In this document: in pieces, positions 1 to 7,855 of the stretch
Numbering within the stretch: position 1 is the stretch's first letter
Layout: each line of letters begins with the position of its first letter
Source of the DNA: Actinosynnema sp. ALI-1.44
GTDB taxonomy: Bacteria; Actinomycetota; Actinomycetes; Mycobacteriales; Pseudonocardiaceae
Assembly (NCBI RefSeq): GCF_001984155.1
Contig: NZ_MTQO01000044.1
Coordinates: 343,145-407,144 of the forward strand
DNA length: 64,000 bases
Direction of reading: 5' to 3'
Program-made: the position numbers and the translations under genes
Notes under the pieces: generated by a model
What the model was told of the DNA's origin: nothing
Database searches by the model: none
The model's input: only the letters and a program-made list of their open reading frames with translations

Positions 1-29
1 GTTCGCCCTGACGCCGATCCTGCTACGCC

Positions 30-1013
30 TCAGCGGTTTCGAACGACGACGGCGTGCTCACCACGCGGCACCAACTCTCCGATGACGGGCGCTCCCGGGA
101 TTTCCCCGGCCAGCAGCAGACCACCGGAGGTCTGCGCGTCGGCGAGCAGCAGCGCCTCGGACTCGTCCACGGCGGTCAGGTCCGTGTGCGGCCGGACCCA
201 GTCGAGATTCCGTTTCGTGCCGCCGCTGAGGTAGCCGTCGCGCAGCGCCTGCCTGGCGCCGTCCAGGTAGGGCACCGCGGCGGCGTCGATCACGGCGGTG
301 ACACCGCTGGCCCTGGCCAGTTTGTAGGCGTGGCCGAGCAGGCCGAAGCCGGTCACGTCCGTCGCGCACGTGATCCCGGCGGCCAGCGCCGCCAGGGACG
401 CGGTGTCGTTCAGTGTGACCATTGTGGCCACGGCGTGGTCGAACACCTCACCGGTCGCCTTGTGCCGGTTGTTGAGCACGCCGAGGCCCAACGGCTTGGT
501 CAGCGACAACGGCATCCCAGGCCGACCGGCGTCGTTGCGCAGCAACCGATCCGGGTCGGCGGTTCCGGTCACGGCCATGCCGTACTTCGGTTCCACGTCG
601 TCCACGCTGTGCCCGCCGCCGACGTGGCAGCCCACCGATCGGGCGATGTCGTAGCCGCCACGCAGTGCCTCCGCGGCGAGTTCCAACGGCAGGACGTCAC
701 GCGGCCACGCCAACAGGTTCAGCGCGACAAGCGGCATTCCGCCCATGGCATACACATCGGACAACGCGTTGGCGGCCGCGATCCGCCCCCAGTCGTAGGG
801 ATCGTCGACCACAGGCGTGAAGAAGTCGGTGGTCGCGACCACCGCGACACCGTCACGCAGCCGGACGACGGCGGCATCGTCCCCGCTGTCGAGACCGACC
901 AGCAGGTCGTCGGCCGGTCCGTGCAGACCTCGTACCACCTCTTCGAGTTCACCCGGCGGGATCTTGCAAGCACACCCGCCCCCATGCGCGTACTGTGTGA
1001 GCCGGACCGTCAT
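30..1013 (-). CDS. selD: Selenide, water dikinase (selenophosphate synthase)
   Basis: Makes selenophosphate from selenide and ATP, the selenium donor used by SelA. The 327-residue length and the N-terminus (RLTQYAHGGGCACK, residues 4-17) are typical of the family. Cys14 sits where E. coli SelD has its catalytic Cys17 and Lys17 follows it. The codon for residue 14 is TGT, so this SelD is a Cys form and not itself a selenoprotein. An ATP-binding stretch (LDSGDDAAVV, about residues 41-50) and the central VGGGHSVDD segment fit the AIRS-type synthase fold. It is transcribed away from selC, whose first base lies only 23 bases upstream of the start, so the selC promoter must overlap the selD start region. 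With selC, selA and selB it forms a complete selenocysteine insertion set. Confidence 0.95.
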   Translation of the reverse strand: MTVRLTQYAHGGGCACKIPPGELEEVVRGLHGPADDLLVGLDSGDDAAVVRLRDGVAVVATTDFFTPVVDDPYDWGRIAAANALSDVYAMGGMPLVALNLLAWPRDVLPLELAAEALRGGYDIARSVGCHVGGGHSVDDVEPKYGMAVTGTADPDRLLRNDAGRPGMPLSLTKPLGLGVLNNRHKATGEVFDHAVATMVTLNDTASLAALAAGITCATDVTGFGLLGHAYKLARASGVTAVIDAAAVPYLDGARQALRDGYLSGGTKRNLDWVRPHTDLTAVDESEALLLADAQTSGGLLLAGEIPGAPVIGELVPRGEHAVVVRNR

Positions 1014-1036
1014 ACGGTCATAGTGGCATGACTCGA

Positions 1037-1131
1037 GGAGGCGTTTCCGGTCTGGTGGTCGGCACAGTCTTCAAAACTGTTGAACGGCAGTACCTGTCGT
1101 TGGCGGGTTCGATTCCCGTCCGCCTCCGCCA
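1037..1131 (+). tRNA. selC: tRNA-Sec (anticodon TCA), CCA encoded
   Basis: The acceptor stem GGAGGCG (1037-1043) pairs with CGCCTCC (1121-1127) and is followed by G and an encoded CCA (1128-1131). The anticodon stem ACAGT/ACTGT encloses the loop CTTCAAA, with anticodon TCA at 1071-1073, which reads UGA. A long variable arm (about 1083-1101) folds as a stem with one G-U pair, and the T arm is GCGGG-TTCGATT-CCCGT. The 95-base size and the long extra arm are typical of bacterial tRNA-Sec. It lies 21 bases upstream of selA and reads in the same direction. Confidence 0.95.
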
Positions 1132-1152
1132 CAATCCATTGAGGACACCCGG

Positions 1153-2430
1153 ATGACCGACCCGCGCAGGCGCGTCCCCCGCACGGACGCGCTGCTCGCC
1201 GACCCCCGCCTGGCCGCCGCGACGCGGGAGCTGGGCGGCGCGCTGGTGAAGCAGGCGATCGTCGAGGCGCAACAACGAGCCCGGAACGGCGAGATCCCGC
1301 CGGACGCGGTCGCCGACACGGCAGTGGCCAGCCTGCCCGGGAACGCGACCAGCCTGCGTGCCGTGATCAACGCGACCGGCGTGGTGGTGCACACGAACCT
1401 GGGCCGTGCGCCACTGTCGGACGCGGCCCGCGCGGCCCTGATCGCCGCCGCCGGATGCACGGATGTCGAATTCGACCTGGCGACCGGGCAACGCGCCCGG
1501 CGCGGGCGCGCCACGATCGCGGCGCTCGCCGACGCGGTTCCCCAGGCCGGTGCCGTGCACGTCGTGAACAACAACGCCGCCGCACTGTTGTTGTGCGGGC
1601 TCGTGGTGGCCGCCGGGCGGGAGATCGTCGTCAGCCGGGGTGAGCTGGTGGAGATCGGCGACGGGTTCCGGATCCCCGAGCTGCTCGCCGCGTCCGGCGC
1701 GACTCTGCGCGAAGTGGGCACCACCAACCGGGTCCACCTGCGCGACTACGCCGAAGCGGTCGGCGAGGACACCGGGTTCGTGCTGAAGGTGCACCCGTCG
1801 AACTTCCGGGTCACGGGGTTCACCCACGAGGTGGGTGTCGCGGAGCTGGCGACGCTCGGGCCGCCTGTGGTGGTGGACATCGGTTCCGGACTGTTGCGGC
1901 CGCATCCACTGCTGCCGGACGAGCCCGACGCGGCGACAGCGCTGGCACACGGCGCCTCGCTCGTCACGGCCAGCGGCGACAAGCTCCTCGGTGGGCCGCA
2001 AGCCGGGTTGTTGCTCGGCGACGCTGGGCTCGTCGAGCGACTGCGCAGGCATCCGGCCGCACGGGCGATGCGGGTCGACAAGCTGACGCTGGCCGCGCTC
2101 GAGGCCACGGTGCGCGGTCCTGAGCCGCCTGTCGCGGCGATGCTCGCCGCCGATGTCGAGCGGCTGCGTGCACGGGCCTGGGCGCTGGTGAAACGGCTCG
2201 ATGTGGCTGAAGTCCAGGACACTGTGTCGGCGGTCGGCGGCGGTGGCGCGCCAGGCGTCGAACTGCCGAGCGTGGCCGTGAGCCTGCCCAGCCACTACGC
2301 CGAAGCGTTGCGGCGCGGGGCGCGGCCGGTTGTCGGCCGGGTCGAGCGTGGGCGCTGTCTGCTGGATCTGCGGACTGTGCACCCGGATGAGGACGACGCG
2401 CTGGTCGACGCGGTGCTGGCATGCACGTAG
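1153..2430 (+). CDS. selA: L-seryl-tRNA(Sec) selenium transferase
   Basis: PLP enzyme that converts seryl-tRNA(Sec) to selenocysteyl-tRNA(Sec) with selenophosphate. The protein has 425 residues. The PLP-lysine motif SGDKLLGGPQAG is present with Lys277 as the Schiff-base residue. The N-terminal half carries the family segment INATGVVVHTNLGRAPLS and the central VVDIGSGLL strand. The start ATG lies 21 bases after the tRNA-Sec gene. Its stop codon overlaps the selB start by 10 bases, which indicates a selA-selB operon with translational coupling. Confidence 0.95.
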   Translation: MTDPRRRVPRTDALLADPRLAAATRELGGALVKQAIVEAQQRARNGEIPPDAVADTAVASLPGNATSLRAVINATGVVVHTNLGRAPLSDAARAALIAAAGCTDVEFDLATGQRARRGRATIAALADAVPQAGAVHVVNNNAAALLLCGLVVAAGREIVVSRGELVEIGDGFRIPELLAASGATLREVGTTNRVHLRDYAEAVGEDTGFVLKVHPSNFRVTGFTHEVGVAELATLGPPVVVDIGSGLLRPHPLLPDEPDAATALAHGASLVTASGDKLLGGPQAGLLLGDAGLVERLRRHPAARAMRVDKLTLAALEATVRGPEPPVAAMLAADVERLRARAWALVKRLDVAEVQDTVSAVGGGGAPGVELPSVAVSLPSHYAEALRRGARPVVGRVERGRCLLDLRTVHPDEDDALVDAVLACT

Positions 2431-4148
2431 TCGCCACCGCCGGCCACGTCGACCACGGCAAGTCCACGCTGGTGCGCGCGTTGACCGGCCGGGACCCGGA
2501 CCGCTGGGCCGAGGAGCGGCGCCGTGGCCTCACGATCGGCCTCGGGTTCGCGTGGACGACGTTGCCCGGCGGCGATCCTGTCGCGTTCGTCGACGTGCCC
2601 GGCCACGAGCGGTTCGTCCCGACGATGCTCGCCGGAGTCGGCCCGGTGCCCGCCGTCCTGTTCGTGGTCGCCGCGGACCAGGGCTGGCAGCCGCAGTCCG
2701 CCGAGCACCTCGCCGCGCTCGACGCGCTCGGCGTCCGGCACGGACTGCTCGTGATCACCCGCTGCGACCTGGCCGATCCCGGCCACGCCAGCGAGCGGGC
2801 ACTGGCGGAGCTGCGCCGCACGTCGTTGCGCGACACCCCGGTCGTCCACGTCAGCGCCGCGACGAGAGCCGGATTGGACGAGCTGCGACACGCCCTGGAC
2901 CGGTTGTGTGCCGCGCTTCCCACGCCGGACGAGGACGCGGACGTGCGGCTGTGGATCGACCGAACGTTCAGCCTGCGCGGGGTCGGCACGGTCGTCACCG
3001 GGACCCTGGCCGCGGGCACCATCCGAGTCGGCGACGAGCTGACGCACCGGGTCCGTGGCCTGCAGTCGATGGAGCAGGACACCGACGAGGTTCGGGCGGT
3101 GGCCCGGGTCGCGGTGAACCTGCGCGGAACCGACCGCGAGGGAATCCAAGCCGGGGACGCGCTCACCACGCCCGGCGCGTGGACGAGGACAGCGGAGATC
3201 GACGTCGCGCTGGCAGTCGAGACACAGCGGGAACTGCATCTGCACATCGGTTCCGCCGATGTCGCGGTGACCGTGCGGCGGCTCGGCCCGCACAGTGCCC
3301 GGCTGCGGCTGGCCCGCGCGTTGCCGTTGCGGATCGGTGACCGCGTCCTGCTGCGGGATCCCGGTCTGCGTGTCATCGTCGCGGGCGCCGACGTTCTCGA
3401 CCTGCACCCGCCCAAGCTGGTCCGGCGGGGCGACGCGCGACGGCTGGACGCCGAGCTGGCCGAGTTGATCGGCAGGCCGCTGTCCGTCGTCGCGGATCGC
3501 CTGCTGCACCGCAACGGCTTCATGGCCGAGCACGAGTTCCGCATGAACGGCCTGCCTGTCACGGGAACCCAGGTCGGTGCCTGGCGGGTGCATCCGGCGA
3601 GATGGCGGTGGCTCCTCGAACGGGTGCCGACCGTGGTCGACCGGTGGTGCGAGGCGAATCCGTTGCGCGTGAAGGGCATCCCGGTGGACGCGGTGGCCAG
3701 GGAGCTCGACCTGCCGGTCGGCATCGCCACACCGCTCGCCCAGGCGGCCGATCTGCCCATTGTGGATGGTCACATACCAGGACGAGCACTGCTTCCCCGT
3801 GCGGTCGAACTGGCGCTGGCCACGCTCGCCGCCGACCTGGCGACCAAGCCGTTCGCCGCCCCGACCGCCGACCGGTTGGACGAACTCCGCCTGGGGCGGC
3901 GGGAGCTGGCTGCCGCGCACGCCGTCGACCGAATTCTCCTGCTGCCCGGCGGGATCGTGCTGATGCCGGGCGCACAACGACAAGCGGCCGACATCCTCGC
4001 CGCGCTCCCCCAGCCTTTCACCGTCAGCCAGGCCCGCCGCGCGCTGGACACGTCGCGGCGAGTCGCTTTGCCGTTGCTGCAACTACTCGACCAGACCGGC
4101 GTCACCGAACGCCTGGACGGCGACCTGCGCACGACCGTTACTGCGTGA
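2421..4148 (+). CDS. selB: Selenocysteine-specific elongation factor
   Basis: GTPase that delivers Sec-tRNA(Sec) to UGA codons marked by a SECIS element. The 575-residue protein begins with the G1 motif [10 protein letters not shown] (residues 6-15). The G3 motif DVPGHERF and a G4-like motif TRCD (in place of the usual NKxD; TK/TRxD is common in SelB) follow. Domain 2 contains the elongation-factor segment [14 protein letters not shown]. The C-terminal half carries winged-helix-like segments expected to bind the SECIS hairpin, ending near residue 575. The ATG at 2421 lies within the last codons of selA. The last bases overlap the 3' end of the convergent VOC gene by 11 bases. Confidence 0.95.
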   Translation: MHVVATAGHVDHGKSTLVRALTGRDPDRWAEERRRGLTIGLGFAWTTLPGGDPVAFVDVPGHERFVPTMLAGVGPVPAVLFVVAADQGWQPQSAEHLAALDALGVRHGLLVITRCDLADPGHASERALAELRRTSLRDTPVVHVSAATRAGLDELRHALDRLCAALPTPDEDADVRLWIDRTFSLRGVGTVVTGTLAAGTIRVGDELTHRVRGLQSMEQDTDEVRAVARVAVNLRGTDREGIQAGDALTTPGAWTRTAEIDVALAVETQRELHLHIGSADVAVTVRRLGPHSARLRLARALPLRIGDRVLLRDPGLRVIVAGADVLDLHPPKLVRRGDARRLDAELAELIGRPLSVVADRLLHRNGFMAEHEFRMNGLPVTGTQVGAWRVHPARWRWLLERVPTVVDRWCEANPLRVKGIPVDAVARELDLPVGIATPLAQAADLPIVDGHIPGRALLPRAVELALATLAADLATKPFAAPTADRLDELRLGRRELAAAHAVDRILLLPGGIVLMPGAQRQAADILAALPQPFTVSQARRALDTSRRVALPLLQLLDQTGVTERLDGDLRTTVTA

Positions 4149-4542
4149 ACTGGTCGACGTACTCGCCCGTCGGCGGGATGGGCTGGATGACGTCGACCAG
4201 CACACCGTTGGGGTCGGCCACGATGAAGTGCCGCTGCCCGAACGCCTCGCTGCGCAGCGACAGCACCTCGGTCAGTCCCGCGCCGTCGACGAGCCTGCGG
4301 CGTTCGGCGTCGACGTCGTCCACCTCGAAGTTCAGCAGCAGGCCTTGCACCCGTGTGCCGTACCCGCTCGGGATGGTCGAGTGGGCCGGGTCGAGGATCG
4401 CCAGTTCCCAGTCGCCGCGCTTCAGGCTGACGTACCAGTCGGCCTCAAAGGTGAGCTCGAAGCCGAAGTGGTCTCGGTAGAAGTCCCGCGTCTCGGCGAC
4501 CCGATCGGTCATCACGACGGGATAGAAGCTGGTCAGTGCCAT
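4138..4542 (-). CDS. VOC (glyoxalase/bleomycin resistance) family protein
   Basis: Small 134-residue metal-dependent fold of the vicinal oxygen chelate superfamily. The N-terminus has the beta-strand and helix pattern [21 protein letters not shown]. The C-terminal half has the typical [14 protein letters not shown] strand. Substrate cannot be told from sequence. It is divergently transcribed from a TetR regulator (start 4629). The two genes share an 86-base intergenic region holding an 18-base inverted repeat (4563-4580 and 4598-4615), so it is probably the gene controlled by that repressor. The 3' end overlaps selB by 11 bases, tail to tail. Confidence 0.85.
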   Translation of the reverse strand: MALTSFYPVVMTDRVAETRDFYRDHFGFELTFEADWYVSLKRGDWELAILDPAHSTIPSGYGTRVQGLLLNFEVDDVDAERRRLVDGAGLTEVLSLRSEAFGQRHFIVADPNGVLVDVIQPIPPTGEYVDQFTQ

Positions 4543-4562
4543 GGTGCCCCCCTTGCAAGAAA

Positions 4563-4615
4563 CATACCGACGGTCGGTTTGTTACGTCGAAGATAGGAAA
4601 CCGACCGTCGGTATG
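4563..4615. promoter_or_regulatory. TetR operator pair between divergent VOC and tetR genes
   Basis: An 18-base sequence CATACCGACGGTCGGTTT at 4563-4580 is repeated as its exact reverse complement at 4598-4615, separated by 17 bases. Each copy also contains an inner palindrome ACCGAC-N-GTCGGT. This is typical of operators for dimeric TetR repressors. The right copy ends 14 bases before the GTG start at 4629, and the left copy lies about 20 bases from the VOC start, so a bound repressor would block both promoters. Confidence 0.85.
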
Positions 4616-4628
4616 TCAAGATGCCGAG

Positions 4629-5216
4629 GTGCCCCGCACCAAACAGCAGCAGCGCGAAGAAACCGTCCAGGCGCTGAGCGCCACCGCCCGGCGCCTGTTC
4701 GCGGCACACGGCTACGGCAATGTGGGGCTGGAGACCATTGCTCAAGCCGTCGGTGTCAGCAAAGGAGCGCTCTACCACCACTTCAGCAGCAAGGCCGACT
4801 TGTTCCGGCACGTGCTGGCCGACGTGCAGCACGACGTCGGCGAACAGGTCGCCCGCGCTGCCGACGCGGAAACCGATCCGTGGCAAGGACTGCTCGCCGG
4901 GTGCCGCGCGTTCCTTTCCGCCGCGACGGATCCGGAGGTCCAGCGGATCATGCTGGTCGACGGTCCGGCCGTGATCGGCTGGCAGGACTGGCGGGCCCTG
5001 GACAAGGAGTCCTCCGCACGGCACCTGGCCGAGGCGCTGACCGCACTCGTCACCGACGGGATCATCGCGGACAAGCCGGTCGAGCCGATGGCGCGCCTGC
5101 TGTCCGGCGCGATGAACGAGGCGGCCGTGTGGCTGGCCCACTCGCCCGACCCGGCAACGGATCTCGCCGCAACGATGGCCGCCCTGGAACCGATGATCGA
5201 GTCCCTGCGTACCTGA
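4629..5216 (+). CDS. TetR/AcrR family transcriptional regulator
   Basis: Repressor of 195 residues with an N-terminal helix-turn-helix (ARRLFAAHGYGNVGLETIA followed by QAVGVSKGALYHHFSSKADLF) and a variable ligand-binding C-terminal domain. The frame is open further upstream, but the GTG at 4629 is chosen. It gives a normal TetR N-terminus (VPRTKQQQREE), and any earlier start would place the operator inside the gene. It probably controls itself and the divergent VOC gene through the paired operators at 4563-4615. The ligand is unknown. Confidence 0.9.
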   Translation: MPRTKQQQREETVQALSATARRLFAAHGYGNVGLETIAQAVGVSKGALYHHFSSKADLFRHVLADVQHDVGEQVARAADAETDPWQGLLAGCRAFLSAATDPEVQRIMLVDGPAVIGWQDWRALDKESSARHLAEALTALVTDGIIADKPVEPMARLLSGAMNEAAVWLAHSPDPATDLAATMAALEPMIESLRT

Positions 5217-5224
5217 TCGTTCAG

Positions 5225-5929
5225 CTATTCGGGGGACGGCGGGAACTTCAGGTCCGGCGCCGCCAGCGGCGCGTGGGGGTCCAGTTCGAAGCCGCCCGCG
5301 CGCAGCGTGTCGTCCAGGATGCTCCACACCCACCGGGTGAGCAGGGCGACGAACTCGTCGTGGCCGATCCGCTGGGGATCGGCGAGCCACTGCGCCGTGC
5401 AGGCGTCCACGAGTCCCACCACACCGAAGGCGACCGGCCCCGCGACCCGGGTGTCCATGCCGAACATCGCCAGGTAGTGCTCGAACAACCTGGTCAGGTG
5501 GTTGCCGATGGCGGTCTTGACGTCGGCGCTCGCGTTCGGACCGTCCCCTGCGGACAACGCGTGCATACTGAGGTACCGGTACAGGTACTGGTTCTCCGAC
5601 AGCCAGCGGGTGTGGCTGCCGACCGCGGAGCGGATCATCTCCATCGGGGTGCCGTGCAGGTTCCACAGTGGCGCCAGATCGGTGTGGATCAGCTGCATCG
5701 CCCGCTCGGCGATGGCGCCGTGCACGTCCGCGGCGTCAGTGAAGTGCTTGTACAGCTGGGTTCGGGCGACACCGGCTTCCTGTGCGATCAGTTCGGTGGA
5801 CACCCCGGGGCCGCGCTCGGCGATCACGCGCAACGCGGCTTCGACGAACTCCCGGCGACGCCGTTCACGCTGACCCGCCCAGCGTTTCGCGCGGCCGTCC
5901 GCGGAACCGGGATGTGCCGACGAAGGCAT
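5225..5929 (-). CDS. TetR family transcriptional regulator
   Basis: Protein of 234 residues. The DNA-binding domain lies at about residues 20-70 (EFVEAALRVIAERGPGVS, then IAQEAGVARTQLYKHFTDAAD). The rest is a helical ligand-binding domain. It converges on the preceding tetR gene, with only 8 bases between the stops, and is divergent from the ECF sigma factor gene at 6037. Two 16-base direct copies of an imperfect palindrome at 5958-5990 lie 29 bases upstream of its start and are its likely operator. It may therefore also influence the sigma factor promoter. Ligand unknown. Confidence 0.88.
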   Translation of the reverse strand: MPSSAHPGSADGRAKRWAGQRERRRREFVEAALRVIAERGPGVSTELIAQEAGVARTQLYKHFTDAADVHGAIAERAMQLIHTDLAPLWNLHGTPMEMIRSAVGSHTRWLSENQYLYRYLSMHALSAGDGPNASADVKTAIGNHLTRLFEHYLAMFGMDTRVAGPVAFGVVGLVDACTAQWLADPQRIGHDEFVALLTRWVWSILDDTLRAGGFELDPHAPLAAPDLKFPPSPE

Positions 5930-5957
5930 ACCCAGAGTTTACCGTTCACTCGATAAT

Positions 5958-5990
5958 TGATACATCCGTGTACCTGATACAGTCCTGTAC
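5958..5990. promoter_or_regulatory. Tandem operator-like repeat upstream of tetR and sigma factor genes
   Basis: TGATACATCCGTGTAC (5958-5973) and TGATACAGTCCTGTAC (5975-5990) are near-identical direct copies with a 17-base period. The second contains the perfect palindrome TACAG-TC-CTGTA (5978-5989) and the first an imperfect version. The position between a TetR gene and a divergent sigma factor gene, in a locally AT-rich stretch, fits a repressor site. Confidence 0.65.
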
Positions 5991-6036
5991 TCGTTACCGC
6001 GAGTCTGGCCGATACGGGGAGACGGAGGCCGGCGCG

Positions 6037-6837
6037 ATGTCGAACGCCGCCTACGAAGACGCGTCGGATGTGGCGCTGCTCAACGCAGTGCGGACGGGCG
6101 ACCAGAGTGCCTACGGGACGCTGTTCCGCAGGCACGCGGGATCGGCGCGGCTGATCGCAGGCCAATGGCTGCAAGGCCCGGCGGAGCAGCACGACCTCGT
6201 CGCGGAGGCGTTCGCCAACGTCCTGGCCGCCATCCGCGGCGGCAACGGACCACGCGACAACGTGCGCGCATACCTGCTGGTCACCATGCGGCACTTGGCA
6301 ATCAAGTGGCGACGCCACCGCGACCAGGTCGACTTGTACGGCACAGTGCCAGAAAACGGGCCAGAAAACGGGCCGGAGAACCACGGGATCCTGCACGGCA
6401 CCACGGCCAGGGCGGACGAGATCGTGCAGCGGCTGTGGAACCAGGACCTGGCCTGGTCGGCATTCCGCAGCCTGCCGCCACGCTGGCGGATGGTCCTGTG
6501 GCGGACGGAAGTGGAGTCGGCCTCCCCCGCCGACATCGCCCCCGTCCTGGGGATCACGCCCAACGGCGTGGCCGCGCTGGCGATGCGCGCACGTGAAGGC
6601 CTGCGCCAGGCCTACCTCCAGGCACAGGTTCCCGCTACGAACAACCAAGCCTGCCAGCGAACACGGCACCAGATGGGCACGTGGACGCGCGGTGGCCTGC
6701 CACACCAGCGCGCCCGGCCGATCACCGAACACCTCGCCGGCTGTGTCGACTGCCGTGCCGTGGCCAACCACCTCGCCGACGCCAACCGCGAACTGCGACC
6801 ACGCAGACAGGGCGCCGCGAAGGCGTTCACTCTCTGA
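6037..6837 (+). CDS. ECF-type RNA polymerase sigma factor with C-terminal zinc-finger
   Basis: Sigma-70 family factor of 266 residues. Region 2 is near residues 15-90 (SAYGTLFRRHAGSARLIAG, then DLVAEAFANVLAAI and YLLVTMRHLAIKWRRH). Region 4 is at about residues 140-190 (LPPRWRMVLWRTEVE, ADIAPVLGITPNGVAALAMRA). A C-terminal segment HLAGCVDCRAV has the H-x3-C-x2-C arrangement of anti-sigma zinc fingers, so sensing may be built in. Between regions 2 and 4 there is a short tandem repeat PENGPENGPEN encoded by two identical 12-base units (6349-6372). The frame is open from 5782, but ATG 6037 gives a normal N-terminus. No separate anti-sigma gene follows; a 38-codon reading frame does. Confidence 0.88.
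   Translation: MSNAAYEDASDVALLNAVRTGDQSAYGTLFRRHAGSARLIAGQWLQGPAEQHDLVAEAFANVLAAIRGGNGPRDNVRAYLLVTMRHLAIKWRRHRDQVDLYGTVPENGPENGPENHGILHGTTARADEIVQRLWNQDLAWSAFRSLPPRWRMVLWRTEVESASPADIAPVLGITPNGVAALAMRAREGLRQAYLQAQVPATNNQACQRTRHQMGTWTRGGLPHQRARPITEHLAGCVDCRAVANHLADANRELRPRRQGAAKAFTL
6349..6384 (+). repeat. 12-base tandem repeat inside the sigma factor gene
   Basis: Two identical units CCAGAAAACGGG (6349-6360, 6361-6372) are followed by a diverged third (CCGGAGAACCAC). They encode PENG repeats in the linker between sigma regions 2 and 4. Copy number could vary between strains. Confidence 0.8.
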
Positions 6838-6870
6838 CATCTCTCATCACACCAACGAGTGAGTACTGCC

Positions 6871-6987
6871 ATGACCGCACCTGTCCCGGACAACACCACG
6901 GCGATCCTGAACGAGTTGGTCAGCGAATGGCGGCTGGTATGGGAAAGCGCCGGCGAGCCCGAGTCGAACGGTGAGGACTCCGCCTAA
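6871..6987 (+). CDS. Possible small acidic peptide (38 aa)
   Basis: A short frame from ATG 6871 to TAA 6985-6987 encodes an acidic peptide beginning MTAPVPDNTTAILNELVSEW and ending GEDSA. It lies 33 bases after the sigma factor stop and overlaps the first possible start of the following methyltransferase. The only upstream match to a ribosome-binding site is a weak GAGTGAG. The composition is compatible with a real peptide, for example a leader or a small regulator of the sigma factor, but there is no family evidence. Confidence 0.35.
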   Translation: MTAPVPDNTTAILNELVSEWRLVWESAGEPESNGEDSA

Positions 6988-7825
6988 CATCCTGACCGTG
7001 GAATGGGAGTGGGACGAGAAGCTGTACGCCGGAAGCGCCGTCCATTACGGCATCGGCCGAATGCCCTATCCGGACGGCCTCGCCGATGCCGTCCGCGACG
7101 AACTCGGGCTCGACGGAACCGGGCGGCTGCTGGATGTCGGCTGCGGTCCCGGTTCGCTGACTGTGTTGCTGGCGCCCATGTTCGCCGCCGCGACGGGTGT
7201 CGACGCCGATCCCGGCATGATCGCCGAGGCACGGCGCCGAACCGCGGGGACCGCCATCGACTGGCGGCGGTTGCGTGCCGAGGAACTCCCCGCGGACTTG
7301 GGGACATTCCGGGTCGTGTCGTTCGCGCAGTCGTTCCACTGGATGGATCAGCCACTGGTCGCCCGCCGGGTTCGCGGCATGCTCACCCCGGACGGGGCCT
7401 GGGTCCACGTCGGTGCCACCACCCATCGCGGCACCACGGAGGCAAGTGACGGCACCGCTCACCCGCATCCCGTTCCACCGTGGGACCGGATCGACGAGTT
7501 GGTCGCCCGCTATCTGGGGCCGGTTCGCCGGGCAGGACGCGGCCTGCTGCCGCATGGCACTCGTGGTGGTGAGGAGGATGTCATGCGGCAGGCGGGGTTC
7601 ACCGGCCCTGCCCGGGTCACCATCGATGGGGGACGTGTCGCCGAGCGCACTGTCGACGAGATCGTCTCGGCGGTGTTCTCACTGTCCAGTTCGGCGCCGC
7701 ACCTGTTCGCCGATGGCCTCGGCGCCTTCGAAACGGATCTGCGCCACCTCCTCGGCGAAACGTCCCCCGACGGACGCTTCGCCGAGCGGACCAGCGCCGT
7801 CGAGATCGTCATCTGGCGACCGTGA
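6971..7825 (+). CDS. Class I SAM-dependent methyltransferase
   Basis: Protein of up to 284 residues with the SAM-binding motif I LLDVGCGPGSLTVLLA (about residues 53-68) and the acidic loop GVDADPGMIAEA. The later SFAQSFHWMD segment is typical of the UbiE/type 11 methyltransferase group. Two GTG starts are possible: 6971, which overlaps the 38-codon frame, and 6998, which gives VEWEWDEKLY. Neither has a strong ribosome-binding site. Substrate unknown. It follows the sigma factor in the same direction and may be cotranscribed with it. Confidence 0.85.
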   Translation: MRTPPNILTVEWEWDEKLYAGSAVHYGIGRMPYPDGLADAVRDELGLDGTGRLLDVGCGPGSLTVLLAPMFAAATGVDADPGMIAEARRRTAGTAIDWRRLRAEELPADLGTFRVVSFAQSFHWMDQPLVARRVRGMLTPDGAWVHVGATTHRGTTEASDGTAHPHPVPPWDRIDELVARYLGPVRRAGRGLLPHGTRGGEEDVMRQAGFTGPARVTIDGGRVAERTVDEIVSAVFSLSSSAPHLFADGLGAFETDLRHLLGETSPDGRFAERTSAVEIVIWRP

Positions 7826-7855
7826 CGGTGGCGTCGGGCACGATCACGGCCTTCG

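Noticed and set aside
54..1031. Long + strand frame of 325 codons opposite selD
   Set aside because: High-GC shadow on the antisense strand of a clear SelD gene; composition (Gln, Arg, Val-rich) matches no family.
1964..4082. Two long minus-strand frames (595 and 598 codons) opposite selA/selB
   Set aside because: Arg/Ser- or Gln/Pro-rich shadow frames; selB on the other strand has all GTPase motifs.
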